Under the pieces are notes generated by a model. That model was not told where the DNA came from and made no database searches. It was given only the letters and a program-made list of their open reading frames with translations. A DNA stretch of 64,000 nt. It comes from Gnetum montanum. Taxonomy: Eukaryota; Streptophyta; Gnetopsida; Gnetales; Gnetaceae. Shown here in pieces: positions 44,149 to 56,810 of this stretch. Location: NCBI GenBank assembly GCA_015680685.1, contig MNCI01022530.1:162474-226473 (forward strand). The letters run 5' to 3'. Position 1 is the first letter of the stretch, and each line of letters opens with the position of its first letter. A program made the translations under genes and the position numbers.

Positions 44149-45694
44149 TGAAACACCACAAAGCTTGGGCTACCACTTCTTGGCTAAAAATTTGGCTAAG
44201 TGTTAGAATGATGGCACTTTCTGCAAATTTTTCTAAGTGCTAGGACTATGCTATCCACTGCAGTAGAGCGTAGTCAGCTTCAATGGCCAATCTTCTACAA
44301 TTTTGGCTAAGTATCTGAACAAGGCCATAGCTACAAATTTTTCTAAGTGTTGGACTACACTCCTACTGATGGGACTATGCTTTAGAGCATAGTCAGCATA
44401 GTCTGCACCGCTAGTCCAAATCTACAAAATTTTTCTAAGTGTAGCTGCTACACTCTACATTGTAGTTGCTACACTCTAAAGTGTAGCCAGTGTAGTCAAC
44501 ACACAAACGATTAGTTTTGTAGAATTTTTCTAAGTGTTGTGCTATGCTCCCATTACCCCTACTACTCTCTAGAGCATAGCTAGCACCTCAGTAGCTAGTT
44601 TGCCTAAGTGTCAAGTTAGAAGCTATCAAGCTAGCTTGAGATGGAAGAAATAGATTGGCAAATTTTCTAACTCCTAGTGGTACACTCTAGAGTGTAGCTA
44701 GCATAGTCTGCATAGGGACATCAACTTTAGTGAATTTTTCTAAGAGTTAGTGCTATGCTCTCCCCAACTACCCTAGAGCATAGCCCCACCTACCGCACCG
44801 CCACGTGGTGCTTGATCTGTAATTTGGGCTAACCCTAGCCCTATAAATACCCCTAGACCCTAATGTTTTGGGGGTTGGTAGTTGGCACTTTTATTTGATA
44901 TTTGGAATTTTTGCATCTTGGCACCTAGCTCCATGGGTGAATAAGACCCAAAGCACACCACACTGACAGAAAGGCATAGTTGCAACACATGGTACACCAC
45001 AGGCCCGTTGCAACCCTGCATCGCATGGTACACCATGGCCTTGTTGTAGCCTTGCACTACATGGTACACTACAACCCCATTGTAGCCCTGTAGAACATTG
45101 CACGGTACACTATGGTGGCCAACTTGGCAAGCATGGTTCATCACAGTGAACACCAAACTTCATGGCTTGACACCATCGAGACTGTGACTATGCTCCCATT
45201 GCTCCTATCGTACACTGTGTACCTTTTGAGATCCTTTTAGAGTTAACTACGCTCCCATTTGGGGTGGTGTTCCATTTCTCTCTCTCATTTCTAGCATTTT
45301 CTTGCATGTTTCTTGCATTTTTTTCGTATTTTTTCATGCGTTGTCATGCTGTACTACGCTTGGGTAGTAGTCTTGAGGTTAACACCTTTTTTTAGTTGAA
45401 ACCCCTAGCTACACTCACCCCCATTTCATGGCTATGCTATACACTTAGCACCACGAAACACTAATTTGATACTTAACACTATTTCACATTGTTTACATGC
45501 ATTTCAGCTAAGCACACAATCCCCAATTGCATCTAATACCCTAGTTTCACCTAGTAAAGTTCCTATTTGATAGATAAGATCGTCCAAGGCACTCTACCTC
45601 TATTTTCTAGCAAGGGCCTCGTGCGGATGTGAGGTTAGGCTGTGCACCCATGAACCCCTCCGTGTTCTAGCTGTCGACATTTTCGGTTGTTACA
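44149..45694 (+). repeat. 3' LTR of element H
   Basis: 1,546 bp, matching the 5' LTR with many substitutions and small indels, so the insertion is not recent. G-box at 44802-44807, TATAAATA at 44842-44849. Ends GTTGTTACA, followed by AAAGA. Confidence 0.92.
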
Positions 45695-45699
45695 AAAGA

Positions 45700-46013
45700 A
45701 ACATTAATCTATTCTCAATAATGCAAGGATTATCAAAAGGGCTTATCTTTATTTTTGTCACACTACTATGCTTAGGTACATTAGTGCTCAAATAAAGATC
45801 CATACACACTCAAACTCCTGTTGTAGGCACTTAGAAATATTCTAACTCTAGAATGGCTAAACTACAAGAGCTTCACTATGCTATGAGAAAAATAATGCCC
45901 ATACCATGTGCCCAAGCACTATATTTATAGGCCGACATATACCTTGTGATATTGGATATTCAACATTGCATCTTGGGCTCCGATATTGAAGCTAGTCAAA
46001 TCATGACTCATCA
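45700..46013 (-). repeat. 5' LTR of copy F, second part
   Basis: Resumes the LTR after H (AACATTAATCTATTCTC). Minus-strand TATAAATA near 45925. The U3 motif (GATATTGGATATTCAACATTG) belongs to the CCAATATTGGATAC type seen in copy D. Ends GACTCATCA. Confidence 0.8.
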
Positions 46014-46914
46014 TTGTTGCTACATAGAAGGTATACAATGGTTAAACAACACGAGTCAAAATATTGCTTTTATTAAACATGCCAAAGATTATGATTAAAT
46101 TGAATGGGGATTTATGCATGTTTTCTTTCCTAAACTTGGTTCTAGATGTAAATTTATAAATATGACTCATTGCCTTTTTGTTGATGCAAATGCTTGTGTT
46201 ACCCTAATAGTAAGTATAAATGAATTTTTAGATTTATTAGGCAAGGTTATGCTTTAGCTCCTTATTTGTTTGTACTTACTACTGATTTTCTATGTCATAC
46301 CCTTCACTATGATAAAAAAATGATATATTATTATTTATGAACATGAGAAACAATTCCAAAATATACACTTTGCCAATGACATTTTTCATTGTCAAAAATG
46401 AACTTCTTTTACTAATGTAATTAGTCAAGCAAATTGATAAATATTGCAAGTTATCTAGATTAAAAATCAATTCGTAAAAGTCTTTTGTTTTTAGTATTCA
46501 ATATGACTAATCATTGTTATGCAATAAGGAATGAGGAATTATTTCCAAAAATATATATATATTTTTAAGGGTTTGAGCATTCCCTTTTTTTATGGGTATC
46601 CTTCAAATTTTTGAAACCTTACATTGGAGAAAATGTTTTAGAAATTAGTAAGTGGAAAGAAAATAATCCTACTATGGTAAGAAAATATTTAGTTTGGAAA
46701 TCATGACATCTGCCATCCATGTTTATTATTCATTTTGTTGGGCTTCTGCTAGATCCTCTTATGTACTAAAAAAACTCATTAGAAATTTCTAGTGGGAAGT
46801 AGTAATGAAAAGAAATAATTTTGCAAGACTTTTTGACATTTTTCTACTCAACCAAGGAAGGAAAGAGATATGGGTCTTCTAAACACCTATAATCAAGACC
46901 TACCTTTAGTTGCT

Positions 46915-48679
46915 TGATGAGTGACAAGGTACCCCTATGCCAAACCATACGAATCACAAGCGTTCATGCATGATCTAGTTGAATTCCGTAGATGGAACTA
47001 GTTGTGTGTCTAAATCATTATGCTTTGATTACAGTTTGCTATCTTCCCACTTGGACTAGTGGTAGATTTGTCACTCATGGTTTAGTCCAAAGTGAGACAT
47101 ATGATTGATGTTTTTTGGTCCTAAGCTACTCCTAATGATGATAAAGAAATTAATTGTTTAATCTAATTAAAAATGGAAAGCAAAGTCTACCTAGCCTATG
47201 TTCAATGAGTACTTCACGCGACTATTTCTGGGGTTACCAAGCATACCATTACTGGGTGATGAGTGGCGAGGTACCCCTACACTCAACCATACGAAATGAG
47301 CGTAGCACCCATGATCCGGTCGAACTCCGCAGACTAAATGCCTAAACGCCACAAGGAACACTTTGGGTTAATTAATCGTTGTCTTCCCACACTTACTTGT
47401 TATTGTCACAGTGTATGGTTAAGTAAGTCCGAGGTATATGATTTTTTTTGGTCTTTTACAGTTTATCTCCTATGCTAAAGGGTGAAGGGTTGAGAGACTA
47501 AAACTAATTCTAACTACAACACTAAGTCCTAGTGTCAGCATCCGTTCCCACTTGCCGTACACACCCTGAACTGTGCAACTGTGGCTACCAAATGCTAATC
47601 GTTACTGGGATTACCACACGTAACGCACATGCTCGAAGTAGTCGTACTGAGGCACCTAACTAACCTAAGTGTGACAAGCAGCCAATTCCTTGACTAGCCA
47701 TACACATTCGTAGATGCTCGTAATCAAGTTGTACTTGTCCAACGTTCTAGGAGATAAGGGTAAGAGAATCTAATTGTGATGAGTAGTCGATTCCTTGGCT
47801 AGCCGTACACATTCGTCAATGCTCATAACCAAGTCATACTCATGCCGCGTTACTAGGAAAGCAATAAATAACATTAAATAAACCTATCCATGTACTGCAA
47901 GGTTTATCCACAAAGCTCATCTTTATTGCTGTACAAAACTTGCGTTCAGGTACAAAGCTGCTCGAATAAAGAATCGTTCACTTAGGGGACTTCTACTGCG
48001 GGCACATGGAAAATATTCTATCCCTGGGGTGATCAATCCGCCAAAGCTTCACTACTTTATGCCTATGATGTGAAATGAGGGGAGTGCCGCCTCTTATTTA
48101 TAGATTTGGCGGTGGGCTGCAATATCGCGTATGTGATATCGTGGCTTGTGCATATCGCGTCTCATCATTGGGTGTACCAAATAACAACACTATTGGGTTA
48201 CCAAGTAGTTACACTTAAGCGCTCATGATTAGTCATACTCATTCCACTTAATGATAAAAATAATAAAGGGCAATGAATGACAACATTAACTAAGGAAAAT
48301 GATAAACATTTAAGCAATTAACAATAATAATAAACCTAACTTCATGCTACAATGATGGAAGTAATTTCGATCTTTATTACCAAACATGTAGCTTGTCCAA
48401 GTATGTCACACTCAAATAAGGATGCCATACAATCACTTAACATCACACTACGGGCATGCACTAGAAACTAATAAAACTTGAAATCTATTAAAATCTATCT
48501 ATCTATTTCTATCTTTCTATATCCCAACCATGCACCTAAGTGTTATATTTATAAGCTAGCATGAAAGGGGTGACATCGAATTCCAAACATTAGAGGTTAT
48601 GCCCAAATATTGGATACTCAACATTGTGGCTCTAATATTGGATACCCAATATCGTAGCCCTACAAAACATGACTCATCA
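46915..48679 (-). repeat. 3' LTR of copy D, containing a solo LTR
   Basis: Parts 46915-47256 and 48173-48679, about 849 bp when joined. Minus-strand TATAAATA at 48546-48553. U3 motif CCAATATTAGAGCC and GGGTATCCAATATT-like at 48601-48660. Confidence 0.88.
47257..48167 (-). repeat. Solo LTR inside the D LTR, with target duplication
   Basis: From TGATGAGTGGCGAGG to GCGTCTCATCA, flanked by CTGGG (47252-47256) and TTGGG (48168-48172), a 4-of-5 duplication. It is of the GCGATATCGC subfamily, unlike its host LTR. It holds an internal duplication of about 100 bp (two copies of GACTAGCCATACACATTCGT-like sequence near 47690 and 47790). Confidence 0.9.
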
Positions 48680-48868
48680 TACCCCCACAACTAAATGAAA
48701 ACTCATCCTTGAGTTAAAGAAAAATAAGGAACAAGTTCTTTCCAAAATATTGGGAAGGTATGGAATTATTGACTAACTTAAAAAAGCACACAAATTGACT
48801 CTTTCATCCGGCATTGGTGTTTTACACAAAATGGACACATCACGAAAAAACAACAAAATTGAGGAAAC

Positions 48869-51613
48869 TTATGTAGTTCCTAGAGGTAGTAGCTCTTCTA
48901 TGGGTCGCTTTCCCTTGGTGTTAGGCTTCTATAATTTATAGCAATTTAAGAGTGCCTGCATCTTCTCCTTCTCCATTCTTAGGTCATGTATTGTCTAGGC
49001 TGATGAGCCAATGTGTGTTGGAACTAGTACATCCCATGGACATGACAGCTGCAGGAACATCTAATTTTCTTTCACGTACTATGCTATGAACTGTCGTCAT
49101 TCCTCCTTGAAAGCTCTAGTCTTTTCTTTTACTTCATGATGATCTATTAATCTTTTAGCTAAGTCCAAGGCTACATCTTTTTGCCCATGGTAGCAAGCCT
49201 TAATTACTTCTAATTCCAAGTTTTCCATGTGGAGTTTTTGTAGAGCATTTTTCCTATTTGCAAACTCTTTTTCATACAAGGCATAAGTGGTTGTTACTTG
49301 TTGTTCCAACTCATTTTTAGGCTAACCTACTATTAACATGGTAAGGTTGACATAGTGAAGGTTAGCTAATGCCATGTACTCTTTCAAATCTTCAATCTGC
49401 ACATCCTTATTCTTCACTTCAACTTGATGGACCATGGAATAGCTATCCAAGATGGGTTGCCAATTAGAATTTTGCATTAACATGGAACTGATGAAGACCT
49501 TTTCCATTTGGATTTCTTTTTCATTAATCTATTTGTACATGCCAATTTGGTCTTGAAAGTGCTTCTTCAACTTTTCATGCTTCTTGGCCTCGTTTTACCA
49601 TGCGCTTATCTCAATTGTAGATTTTTGATGAATTACATGAACCTCCTTCATTAAGAGGGTTCAATTTTCTCTAGCCAATATACTTATATCTTGGTTGACT
49701 CTTACCATTTGTTCTCTCAACTAGCGGACACTTTCTTCCAAGATTTTTTTCTATTTCTCTAGAGTGGTTAACCTTGCATTATCAGCAACAAATTATTTAT
49801 TCTTCTCTTGTGCAGTAGTCAATGCCTTCTTATGGGCATATGCTTGGGCTTTGGTGGTTAAGGCATTCCAAATAGCTTTCTTCTTTTCCTATTCAACAAA
49901 TTTATTCTATTCAATCAATCAACCTAGCTACTCTATTTGAAATTGATCTAATTGGTTAGGCATAATAAATTGGGAAGGATTTGTTCTTTCAAGTCTCAAG
50001 GTGATGAGCTCTTGTTCTAATCTATGCACTTCTGCTTTTGCATGCTTTACCTTGGCCTTTTTCATGATCAATTTCTTTTGTGTCAATGAGGTTAGATTTT
50101 ACTATAGTGACATCACAGGGATGTTAAATAGAGTTGTCACTACTTGTTAAGTTTACAGTAATCTATCAAGTACATCCTCATGGACCATAGGATTCATTCA
50201 AGTTCCTACTAACATTTGTGCATCTCTAGTTCCGATCAAATCTACCAAACTCACATAGGCACATTAAAAGATTCTTTAATGTGATTTGTGATAAATTTTG
50301 CTACACCTACCACATCTTAGTGCTACGTGACCATGACTGTGACACCTTCTCCCATGTTAAGAATTACTTGAAAAAAATGTAGCATTTCCAAAGATTTTTT
50401 GTGACCATTAGGCTTCTCTTCTTGATTGCAAATAAATATACCCCCTTGATGGATCGATAGAAATTGTATGCTACATAGCATCATTGATGACCCAAAAGAG
50501 GTTTGATTCATTCCTACTTGCACAACTGAGAGTTTTAGCTATTCTTTGCAGATGGCTCATTGTGGGCCTATAATCTTGCTATGGTGGTAGTGGATTTTTT
50601 GGCTCTTGCTATTACACCAGTTCTTGCTCAGGCTCCTTTTTTGGTTCTTGTTCGGACTCCTTCTCTAGCTTTTGTTCATCACCAAGGTCTTTCCTTGGTG
50701 CTACGGGTTTGAGCAATTTAGTGAAGGAAGCATTCTAATCCCTCCTAGGAATATCATTAGTGTAACCTAGGACTCTAGCATGCTTGCACAACTTTCTAAT
50801 TAGGCAAGGAAATGGAAGTGTTGGCTTCCCTACCTTTCCTTTCTCAAACCACTTTTGAATTTCTGTGAAGTAAAATTGGGTAAGATTGACATTGTATTTT
50901 CCCATCCAAATTACACTTCCCCTAGCTGCATAAGTTGATATTCTATTGAGCCCTTTAGTTGGGAAGAGGTGGTGTGTGCTAAATTTTAAGTAGATCCCAT
51001 ACTCCAAGGTCAACTCGTTATATATCTTATTTTCTTTGTTGTATACCTACTTTAACCACAGTTTCCTAGTTTTTGTGTCAAAGCTTGTAGATAGATGCGC
51101 TACCTTGGCCCCCACATTAGGTATGTTTAGAGCCTCTGCAATGGCCTTGATTGAAAAAGAGATAAAGACTTTGCCAATGTTGATGGTGGTGCCTTCTTCC
51201 TTATTATGCCAAAATTGGCATGTCTCATTGAGGTACCATTCCCCACTTTCAAAGAGAATGTGCCATAGAGGCAACACATGAAACTAAGTTTGGACTACCT
51301 CAGGGACAAATATTGTGAATGGATTCAAGTTCATTTCCATGATGAATGTGGCCAACATGGATTGCTCCTAGATGGCTTGGAGGCATTCTTAGGATAACGT
51401 GAGGTGTTGTCCTCGCACTGGAGCTTGTGGTTCGACAGTCTTCCCTTAGATCAACTACCGTATAGCAAGAGCCTCTTGATGAATGCTAAATGACTAGGCC
51501 TCATGTTCTTCATGCTTGGTTGGTAGGCCTTATTCTCCTAATTGGACTCTGCCATCTCTCAGGAATATGCTTGCACCTTGTGAAGGTCCTTGTCCACCTA
51601 TTTTTGGGGCCAT
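48869..51613 (-). pseudogene. 3' ORF of copy D: plant transposon protein domain plus coiled coils
   Basis: ATG at 51611-51613 (MAPKIG), right after a GATTGCAG acceptor-like site; stop at 48869-48871. The domain is seen as SIKAIAEALNIPNVGAK, HLFPTKGLNRISTYAARG and LPFPCLIRKLC. Coiled coils follow (LEVIKACYHGQKDVALDLAK near the end). The length of about 2,745 bp agrees with copy C. Stops are present, but the order and spacing of all segments are kept. Confidence 0.78.
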
Positions 51614-52157
51614 CTGCAATCAATCAAGGATTTATTATTAATAAGGTGTTTTTCATTTATCCTAAATAGGTTTATACCTTACTCATGACCTTAGTTCCTT
51701 TAAGTTCTTAGCTCATGTGATTGTAGAGTTTGAAAAATTTCATGAAAAATGCCCAAAAAGTGCTAACTTCTTTTATGACCCTTTGTAATTGGATTCTTTT
51801 CCCTTATGTATCACTTATAATGATGGTTATGATCCCTTGGGCAAGAAAATTAAAGGTTCTAGCATTCATACAATTGATTTTTCATTAAAATATTTAAGGT
51901 TTTTAACATGCTTACCCTTATAATACCTTCTGGGTGATAGCAAATTTCAAAAAATCAGTGCAAGTTTTTCACATAAGTACCCTTCCATAACTAAATTGAA
52001 CACTCTAGGTTCAAAACCAATGAAAATTAGAGTGGTATGAAGCAAGATATCATATATGGAAGTTGGTTGCATAGAGCTCTTAGTTAAGAGAGAAATGTGT
52101 AAAATCTCCCCTAGCTTCAAGTGATGATAATGAATTTTTTGAACACCACGAGGATCA

Positions 52158-52235
52158 TATTTATAGCTTTTTATGGACTTGATATTAGGTATCCGACGTT
52201 GATTCCCACTCGATATTGGGTAGTTGATATCGAGG
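52158..52235 (-). promoter_or_regulatory. Internal promoter-like module upstream of the 3' ORF (copy D)
   Basis: Minus strand: TCGATATCAACTACCCAATA, ATCGAGTGGG and GGATACCTAATATC, then GCTATAAATATG (TATA at 52158-52165). Its motifs are those of the LTRs of copy D (GGGTATCCAATATT, CGATATTG), not the GCGTACGCGATATC type of copy C. The ATG lies about 545 bp downstream. Confidence 0.55.
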
Positions 52236-52543
52236 TTCTTGAAAGTGCACTTAATGAGAACATTTAGCATGGAAAATGATGCTCTATGATTGGTTGTAAG
52301 GTTTCATGTAAAATCCACAGTTCTGGGGTAAGTGAGAATTTGTATTTAGGCACTAAAGTATTAGAAGATGGAATCATAGGCATTAAAAGCTTTAGAATGT
52401 GTAAGAAAAGGGGTATTGGATTCATGGTGTACAATAGATCAGTTATATGAGAAGGAAAGGTGTTGAATTTAACATTTATGCAATTGGAAGGTTCAAGATG
52501 ATGTGGTTATGTCAGAAAAGTACAAGTTACAATAGTTTTACAA

Positions 52544-52560
52544 GTGGATCCTCCCCAAAG
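52544..52560 (-). promoter_or_regulatory. Conserved GGGGAGGA box (copy D)
   Basis: The minus strand reads CTTTGGGGAGGATCCAC, with the same upstream GGGCATTAAAGG context as copies C and E. Confidence 0.5.
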
Positions 52561-53859
52561 TAGGCTCCACCTTTAATGCCCTTGTATAACCACACCTAAG
52601 AATATCCATAGGCACCAACGGGATTGAATGCAATGCATACCTATTGAACAAACACACATGTTAAAACTAGCAATTTGAAAAAATAATTCTATGTTACACA
52701 ACACCACAAGTTAGGATCATACAGACAATGAGATGAAATGGATTTTAGAAGGAATTGCAGAAATTAGGACGTGAGGTGCCTTACAATAGGCATAATGAAT
52801 CCTTCTATGTTATTAATGATTAAAGTAATTAGTAGCCCTTCTTTCTAAGATTCAAACCAAGTCCAAACCATTGCATTGTTTCATTGTTTCATTTCACATA
52901 AGACTACCATAGTTGCAAGGAGTAGCATCACTTGGCGTTTTGTCCAAGGGATGAGTTTATTCATGGCACTCTTTTTTTTTGAATTCTGGAAAGTCACAAA
53001 CCTTCAGGAATGGGTAACATGTCTTTCCTATGTCTTTCAGGAATGGGACCCTCAAAAATTTATTCAGTGCCCTTTTATTTTATTCTTATCTATGTCAACC
53101 TTACCAGAGGACTACCTTCAAGCATGGGTAACATATCACTCTAAGGCAACACTTATTTTATCCTTAGTTCCATTTTTTGTTAGATCTACAAGGATATAAT
53201 TATGACCTTGGCAACATAATAGAATATATAGAAGTGGTCAAAGAGATCCACAAATCTCCTTGATGTCACACCCTTCACATTTCCATTTGGTTCTTTACTT
53301 TTTTGTTTAGGCATAATGATTACAAATTTATTCTTAGTTTAATAATGACAAAGAATATCATTATGACCCTGGTAAGAACCTCTTATTAATGGAAGGTGTG
53401 GATGGATGATGTGGTCTTACTATTGAAATAATCAGTCCCTTGTAGCTTGACAACATAGAGAAAACTTCACCTTAATGGGCTACATGATGTTGTTTTATTC
53501 ACAAGCGAGATTACTGATAATCGAAATGAAAAAGAAAATGTAGAAAAAGTTGAAAAGGATAGGAAAAATTTGTATCAAGAAATGAGAAAATGATAAAAAA
53601 TTGTAAAATAAAAAGATGAAAAACACCTATTAATTCTGAATGTTAGGATGGGGCATATCCCCCATAACTAAGAGTTTCACCGTGAAAAAAATTAATAAGT
53701 GGGTAGGTAGGCTCCATGCATTTGTGAAACAGTGTTAACCTTTCATTTTTAAGCCATTGGGTGTCTCTTAGTTTAGTGACGGCTGTGTAGATAGGTTGTT
53801 GTTCACACACTTGGTTGTTAAATGTATGGTGGGTCAAAGTATGAGTTGTGTTAACTTTA

Positions 53860-55560
53860 TGGATGTCTGGCCCACTACTTCACCCTTGATCATGATTAGG
53901 TATGCATGGATTTAGTTGTCTCTCCATAGTGCTAGATTCATTGTTTCTATTAGGTGTTGGAGTAACAATGGATGTTGGCCCTTGTGTATATTCGGAAGAT
54001 GTTGGTTGTGAAAGGGAAGGTGTTGCACTTGATTGGAATTATGTTGGTTTGGATAAGTGAGTAGGTCCATGAGTTTTATGCTTATGCATGAGATCCAACC
54101 TAAAAAAAGGATGTTTCTAGGATTATGGTGGGAACCTTTAGGAGATGTTACTTCCTAAGTGTGAGGTGGTGATCCCTTAGGAGATGTTGTGGGTCGATGT
54201 TACTCGAGAGAGTGGTAGTAGCGATTTGAAGTAGAGGATGTAGAACTAGTTGGGGAAAAATATTGTTAAACATAATATCAATATAGGTTTGGCTTGCCAT
54301 AATGGTAGTGATGGTTTGATGATGGACTTCCCCACAATTATGGATTTTTCCACCATGGTTGATGATAGTGTTGAGGCTGGTAAGAAGTCCCCCTAGGATA
54401 GTACGATTGGTTGTAGGACTGTCTATAATTACCTTGTGAGAAAGGTAATTTCCTAGGCATGTGCTTTTGTATGAACTTGGAATTTAATGAAAAAATCCAA
54501 TACTCATGTAGATGCAACATGATTGGGCAATAGCCCTTCAGATGATCATACATGTAGATGTCACATCCATCATCTTCTTTTGTGGTTGAGTTTATAGCCT
54601 CTTGTTCTTTAGCCATTTTTCCTATTTGCCAATAAGTGTTCCTAACTGTTTCATGGTTTTTTTCCTCCATTTATTATGATTACTTGATTCGTTTTGCGTT
54701 ACCTTTTACTCTACGGTTTCTACAAAAGTTGTAACTTTCTCATTTATTCATTCTAACATCCTATCAAACCTTGCTTCAAGTTCATTGATAGATTTCTATA
54801 TTGATAAGGTTTGTTGCGAAATCACCTTATCGAGAGTTGCCTCTTTCTCCTTATCATAGATGTGAGCCTTCTTCTTTTGAAGAGTTAGGTCATAGTGATA
54901 TTCCTCAACATTCTCCCATTTACATAGCTCTCCTTCTTCTTTTGTCACATGCTTGATTAGCTCTTGGATCTGATGGGTTTGTAGTCTATATAATTGACCT
55001 TGAACATACATCCCAAGGGTCTCCCTCATTTCATTACAAAGCCCATCTATGATGTGGAAAATTTTCTCTTCCTCAAAGAAACCATGGCTTGGGCATCTAT
55101 TCAGTAGAGAATAATATATGTATATAGGGCCATATCCAAGGGTTCACATTGTTCTTGTTTCCATCCTTGGATTCATTTCCTCTGGTTGGACACCCTTGCA
55201 TAGGTTTGGTTTTTCTTGTTGAAGAGTTCCAGCATTGTGGACCACCACTTGATCAAATTTGGTTTCAACGATCTATACCACACTTTGGCTTTGTCTATTA
55301 GTGTTCTAGGAAAGAGCTTAAGATTTTTCCACCCATTCTCAATGTTGTGTAAGACATAGACATCATGGAAGGCTTGTAAATGATGTTGTGGATCATAATC
55401 ATAGCCTCTCACAAATTTAGGAATATTATTCATATCAAGCCTTTTTAGATGACTTTCCTTGTGATGCTTGTGGGGTATCTTAATTACCTCTATGATCTAC
55501 ATCAGGTTGTTAGTGGCTAGTAAGGATTCATCCTCATTGGACATGTCGTGGTGAAAATTG
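53860..55560 (-). pseudogene. gag of copy D
   Basis: Minus strand: MNNIPKFVRGYDYDPQHHLQ, KAKVWYRSLKPNLIKWWSTM, then a coiled, charged region and a zinc knuckle CDIYMYDHLKGYC near 54550. The tail is Gln/Tyr/Pro-rich (SYQPQHYHQPWW). No protease core is recognised downstream, and no RT. Confidence 0.72.
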
Positions 55561-55700
55561 CTATTTTTATTTTTCTGATTATGATGATTCTTTTTATGTA
55601 CATTTTGATATCTTGGATTTTTGCCATAGTTTCAGTTTCTATTTTTATTTTGACCTCATAGTGGAGCTTTGTCTCTATACCTACATTTATCTTCATCAAA

Positions 55701-55783
55701 NNNNNNNNNNNNNNNNNNNNNNNNNNNNNNNNNNNNNNNNNNNNNNNNNNNNNNNNNNNNNNNNNNNNNNNNNNNNNNNNNNN
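55701..55783. other. Assembly gap (83 N)
   Basis: A run of N in the leader between the primer site and gag of copy D. ORFs that cross it are not real. Confidence 0.95.
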
Positions 55784-55911
55784 GCTTCCTTGTGAAAGAG
55801 ACATTGTTGTTAGTTTATGATGTGTGTAGTTTAATATTGTTTGAAAGATAAATCGTGAATGCATTTACGATAATAGTGTATAATATAACTAATCTAGATA
55901 ACTAGCACCAT

Positions 55912-55929
55912 CCTTGGAAATGATGCTAA
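55912..55929 (-). other. Primer-binding site of copy D
   Basis: The minus strand reads TTAGCATCATTTCCAAGG next to the LTR end. It is tRNA-Asp-like with mostly G-to-A and C-to-T changes, consistent with copy F. Confidence 0.6.
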
Positions 55930-56810
55930 TGATGAGTAGTGAGGTACCCCTACATCCAACCATAAGAATCACAAGCGTTCATGCATGAACTAGTTGAATT
56001 CCATGGATTGGACTAGTTGTGCATCTAAATCATCATGCCTTCATCATAGTTCATTATCTTTCCACTTAGACTAATGGTAGCTTTATCACGTATGGTTTAG
56101 TCAAAAGTGAGGCATATGATAATTGATATTGTTTGGCCCTAAGGTACTCCTAATGATGATAAAGAAATTAATTATTTAATCTAATTAACAATGGAAAGTA
56201 AATTCTAACTATCCTATGTGTAATGAGTATCTGTTCCTAACCTTCCATATATGCCTTGGACTTCATGCGACTACTAATGGGGTTACTAAGCGTATCGTTA
56301 CTAGGTGTACCAAATGATAACATTATTGGGTTACCAAGCAGTTACACTTAAGTGCTTGTGATTAGTCGTACTTATTCCACTTAATGATAGAAATAATAAA
56401 GGGTAATGAATGAAAACATTAACTAAGGAAAATGGTAAAAATTTAAGTAATTAACAATAATAAAAAGGTAAGTGGATGTTGTAATGATAGAAGTAATCTC
56501 AATATTTATTGTTGAACATGTAGCATGTCCAAGTATGTTACACTTGAATAAGGATACTATACAATCACTTAACATCACATTGTAGGCATGCACTCGAAAC
56601 TAACAAAACTTGAAATCTATCAAAATCTTTCTATCTAGGTCTATCTTTCTATATCCCAATTGTGCACCCAAGTGTTGTATTTATAGGCTAGCATGAAAGG
56701 ATGATATCGGATCCCCCACATTGGACATCGTGCCCCTATATCAGATACTTGACATCATGACTCCAATATTGGATACTCGATATTGTAGCCTTGCAAAAGA
56801 TGACTCATCA
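55930..56810 (-). repeat. 5' LTR of copy D
   Basis: 881 bp, TGATGAGTAGTGAGG to AGATGACTCATCA. Minus-strand TATAAATA at 56678-56685. U3 motifs CGATATCGGATCC-like and CCAATATTGGATACTCG at 56701-56788. Confidence 0.9.

Larger units (their letters stand above)
36706..45694 (+). mobile_element. Element H: complete LTR retrotransposon, gag-protease only
   Basis: 8,989 bp, flanked by AAAGA on both sides (36701-36705 and 45695-45699). LTRs 36706-38187 and 44149-45694 start TGAAACACCAC and end TGTTATA/TGTTACA. PPT AAAGAGGGGCC lies just before 44149. Gag (about 39000-40700) and protease (41648-42081) are present, but no RT, RNase H or integrase; 2 kb of non-coding DNA follows the protease. It is a non-autonomous element, Tat/Ogre-like by gag and protease, inserted in the LTR of copy F. 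Confidence 0.92.
28741..46013 (-). mobile_element. Copy F: TGATGAG-family gag-protease element, interrupted
   Basis: Sense strand is minus. The 5' LTR is 45700-46013 plus 36215-36705 (split by H). The primer-binding site is 36197-36214, gag about 33800-35640, protease 33200-33460 continuing at 28905-28955, then a family spacer fragment (28741-28900, matching 5960-6170 of copy B). Pol is absent: protease joins spacer directly. A 4.2-kb foreign block sits inside the protease. The 3' end and 3' LTR are missing; the element stops near the PMEI-like gene. Confidence 0.7.
46915..56810 (-). mobile_element. Copy D: complete TGATGAG-family element without pol
   Basis: Sense strand is minus. 5' LTR 55930-56810, primer site 55912-55929, gag about 53860-55560, spacer, conserved box 52544-52560, internal promoter-like module 52158-52235, 3' ORF 48869-51613, PPT at 48680, 3' LTR 46915-48679 (holding a solo LTR). 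Flanks are TTGCT (46910-46914) and TGGCT (56811-56815), a 4-of-5 duplication in a LINE. Without the solo LTR it is about 8.98 kb. It is non-autonomous but keeps gag and the 3' ORF. Confidence 0.82.

Noticed and set aside
55517-55864. ORFs that run through the N gap
   Set aside because: They contain the 83 unknown bases and are artefacts of translating N.
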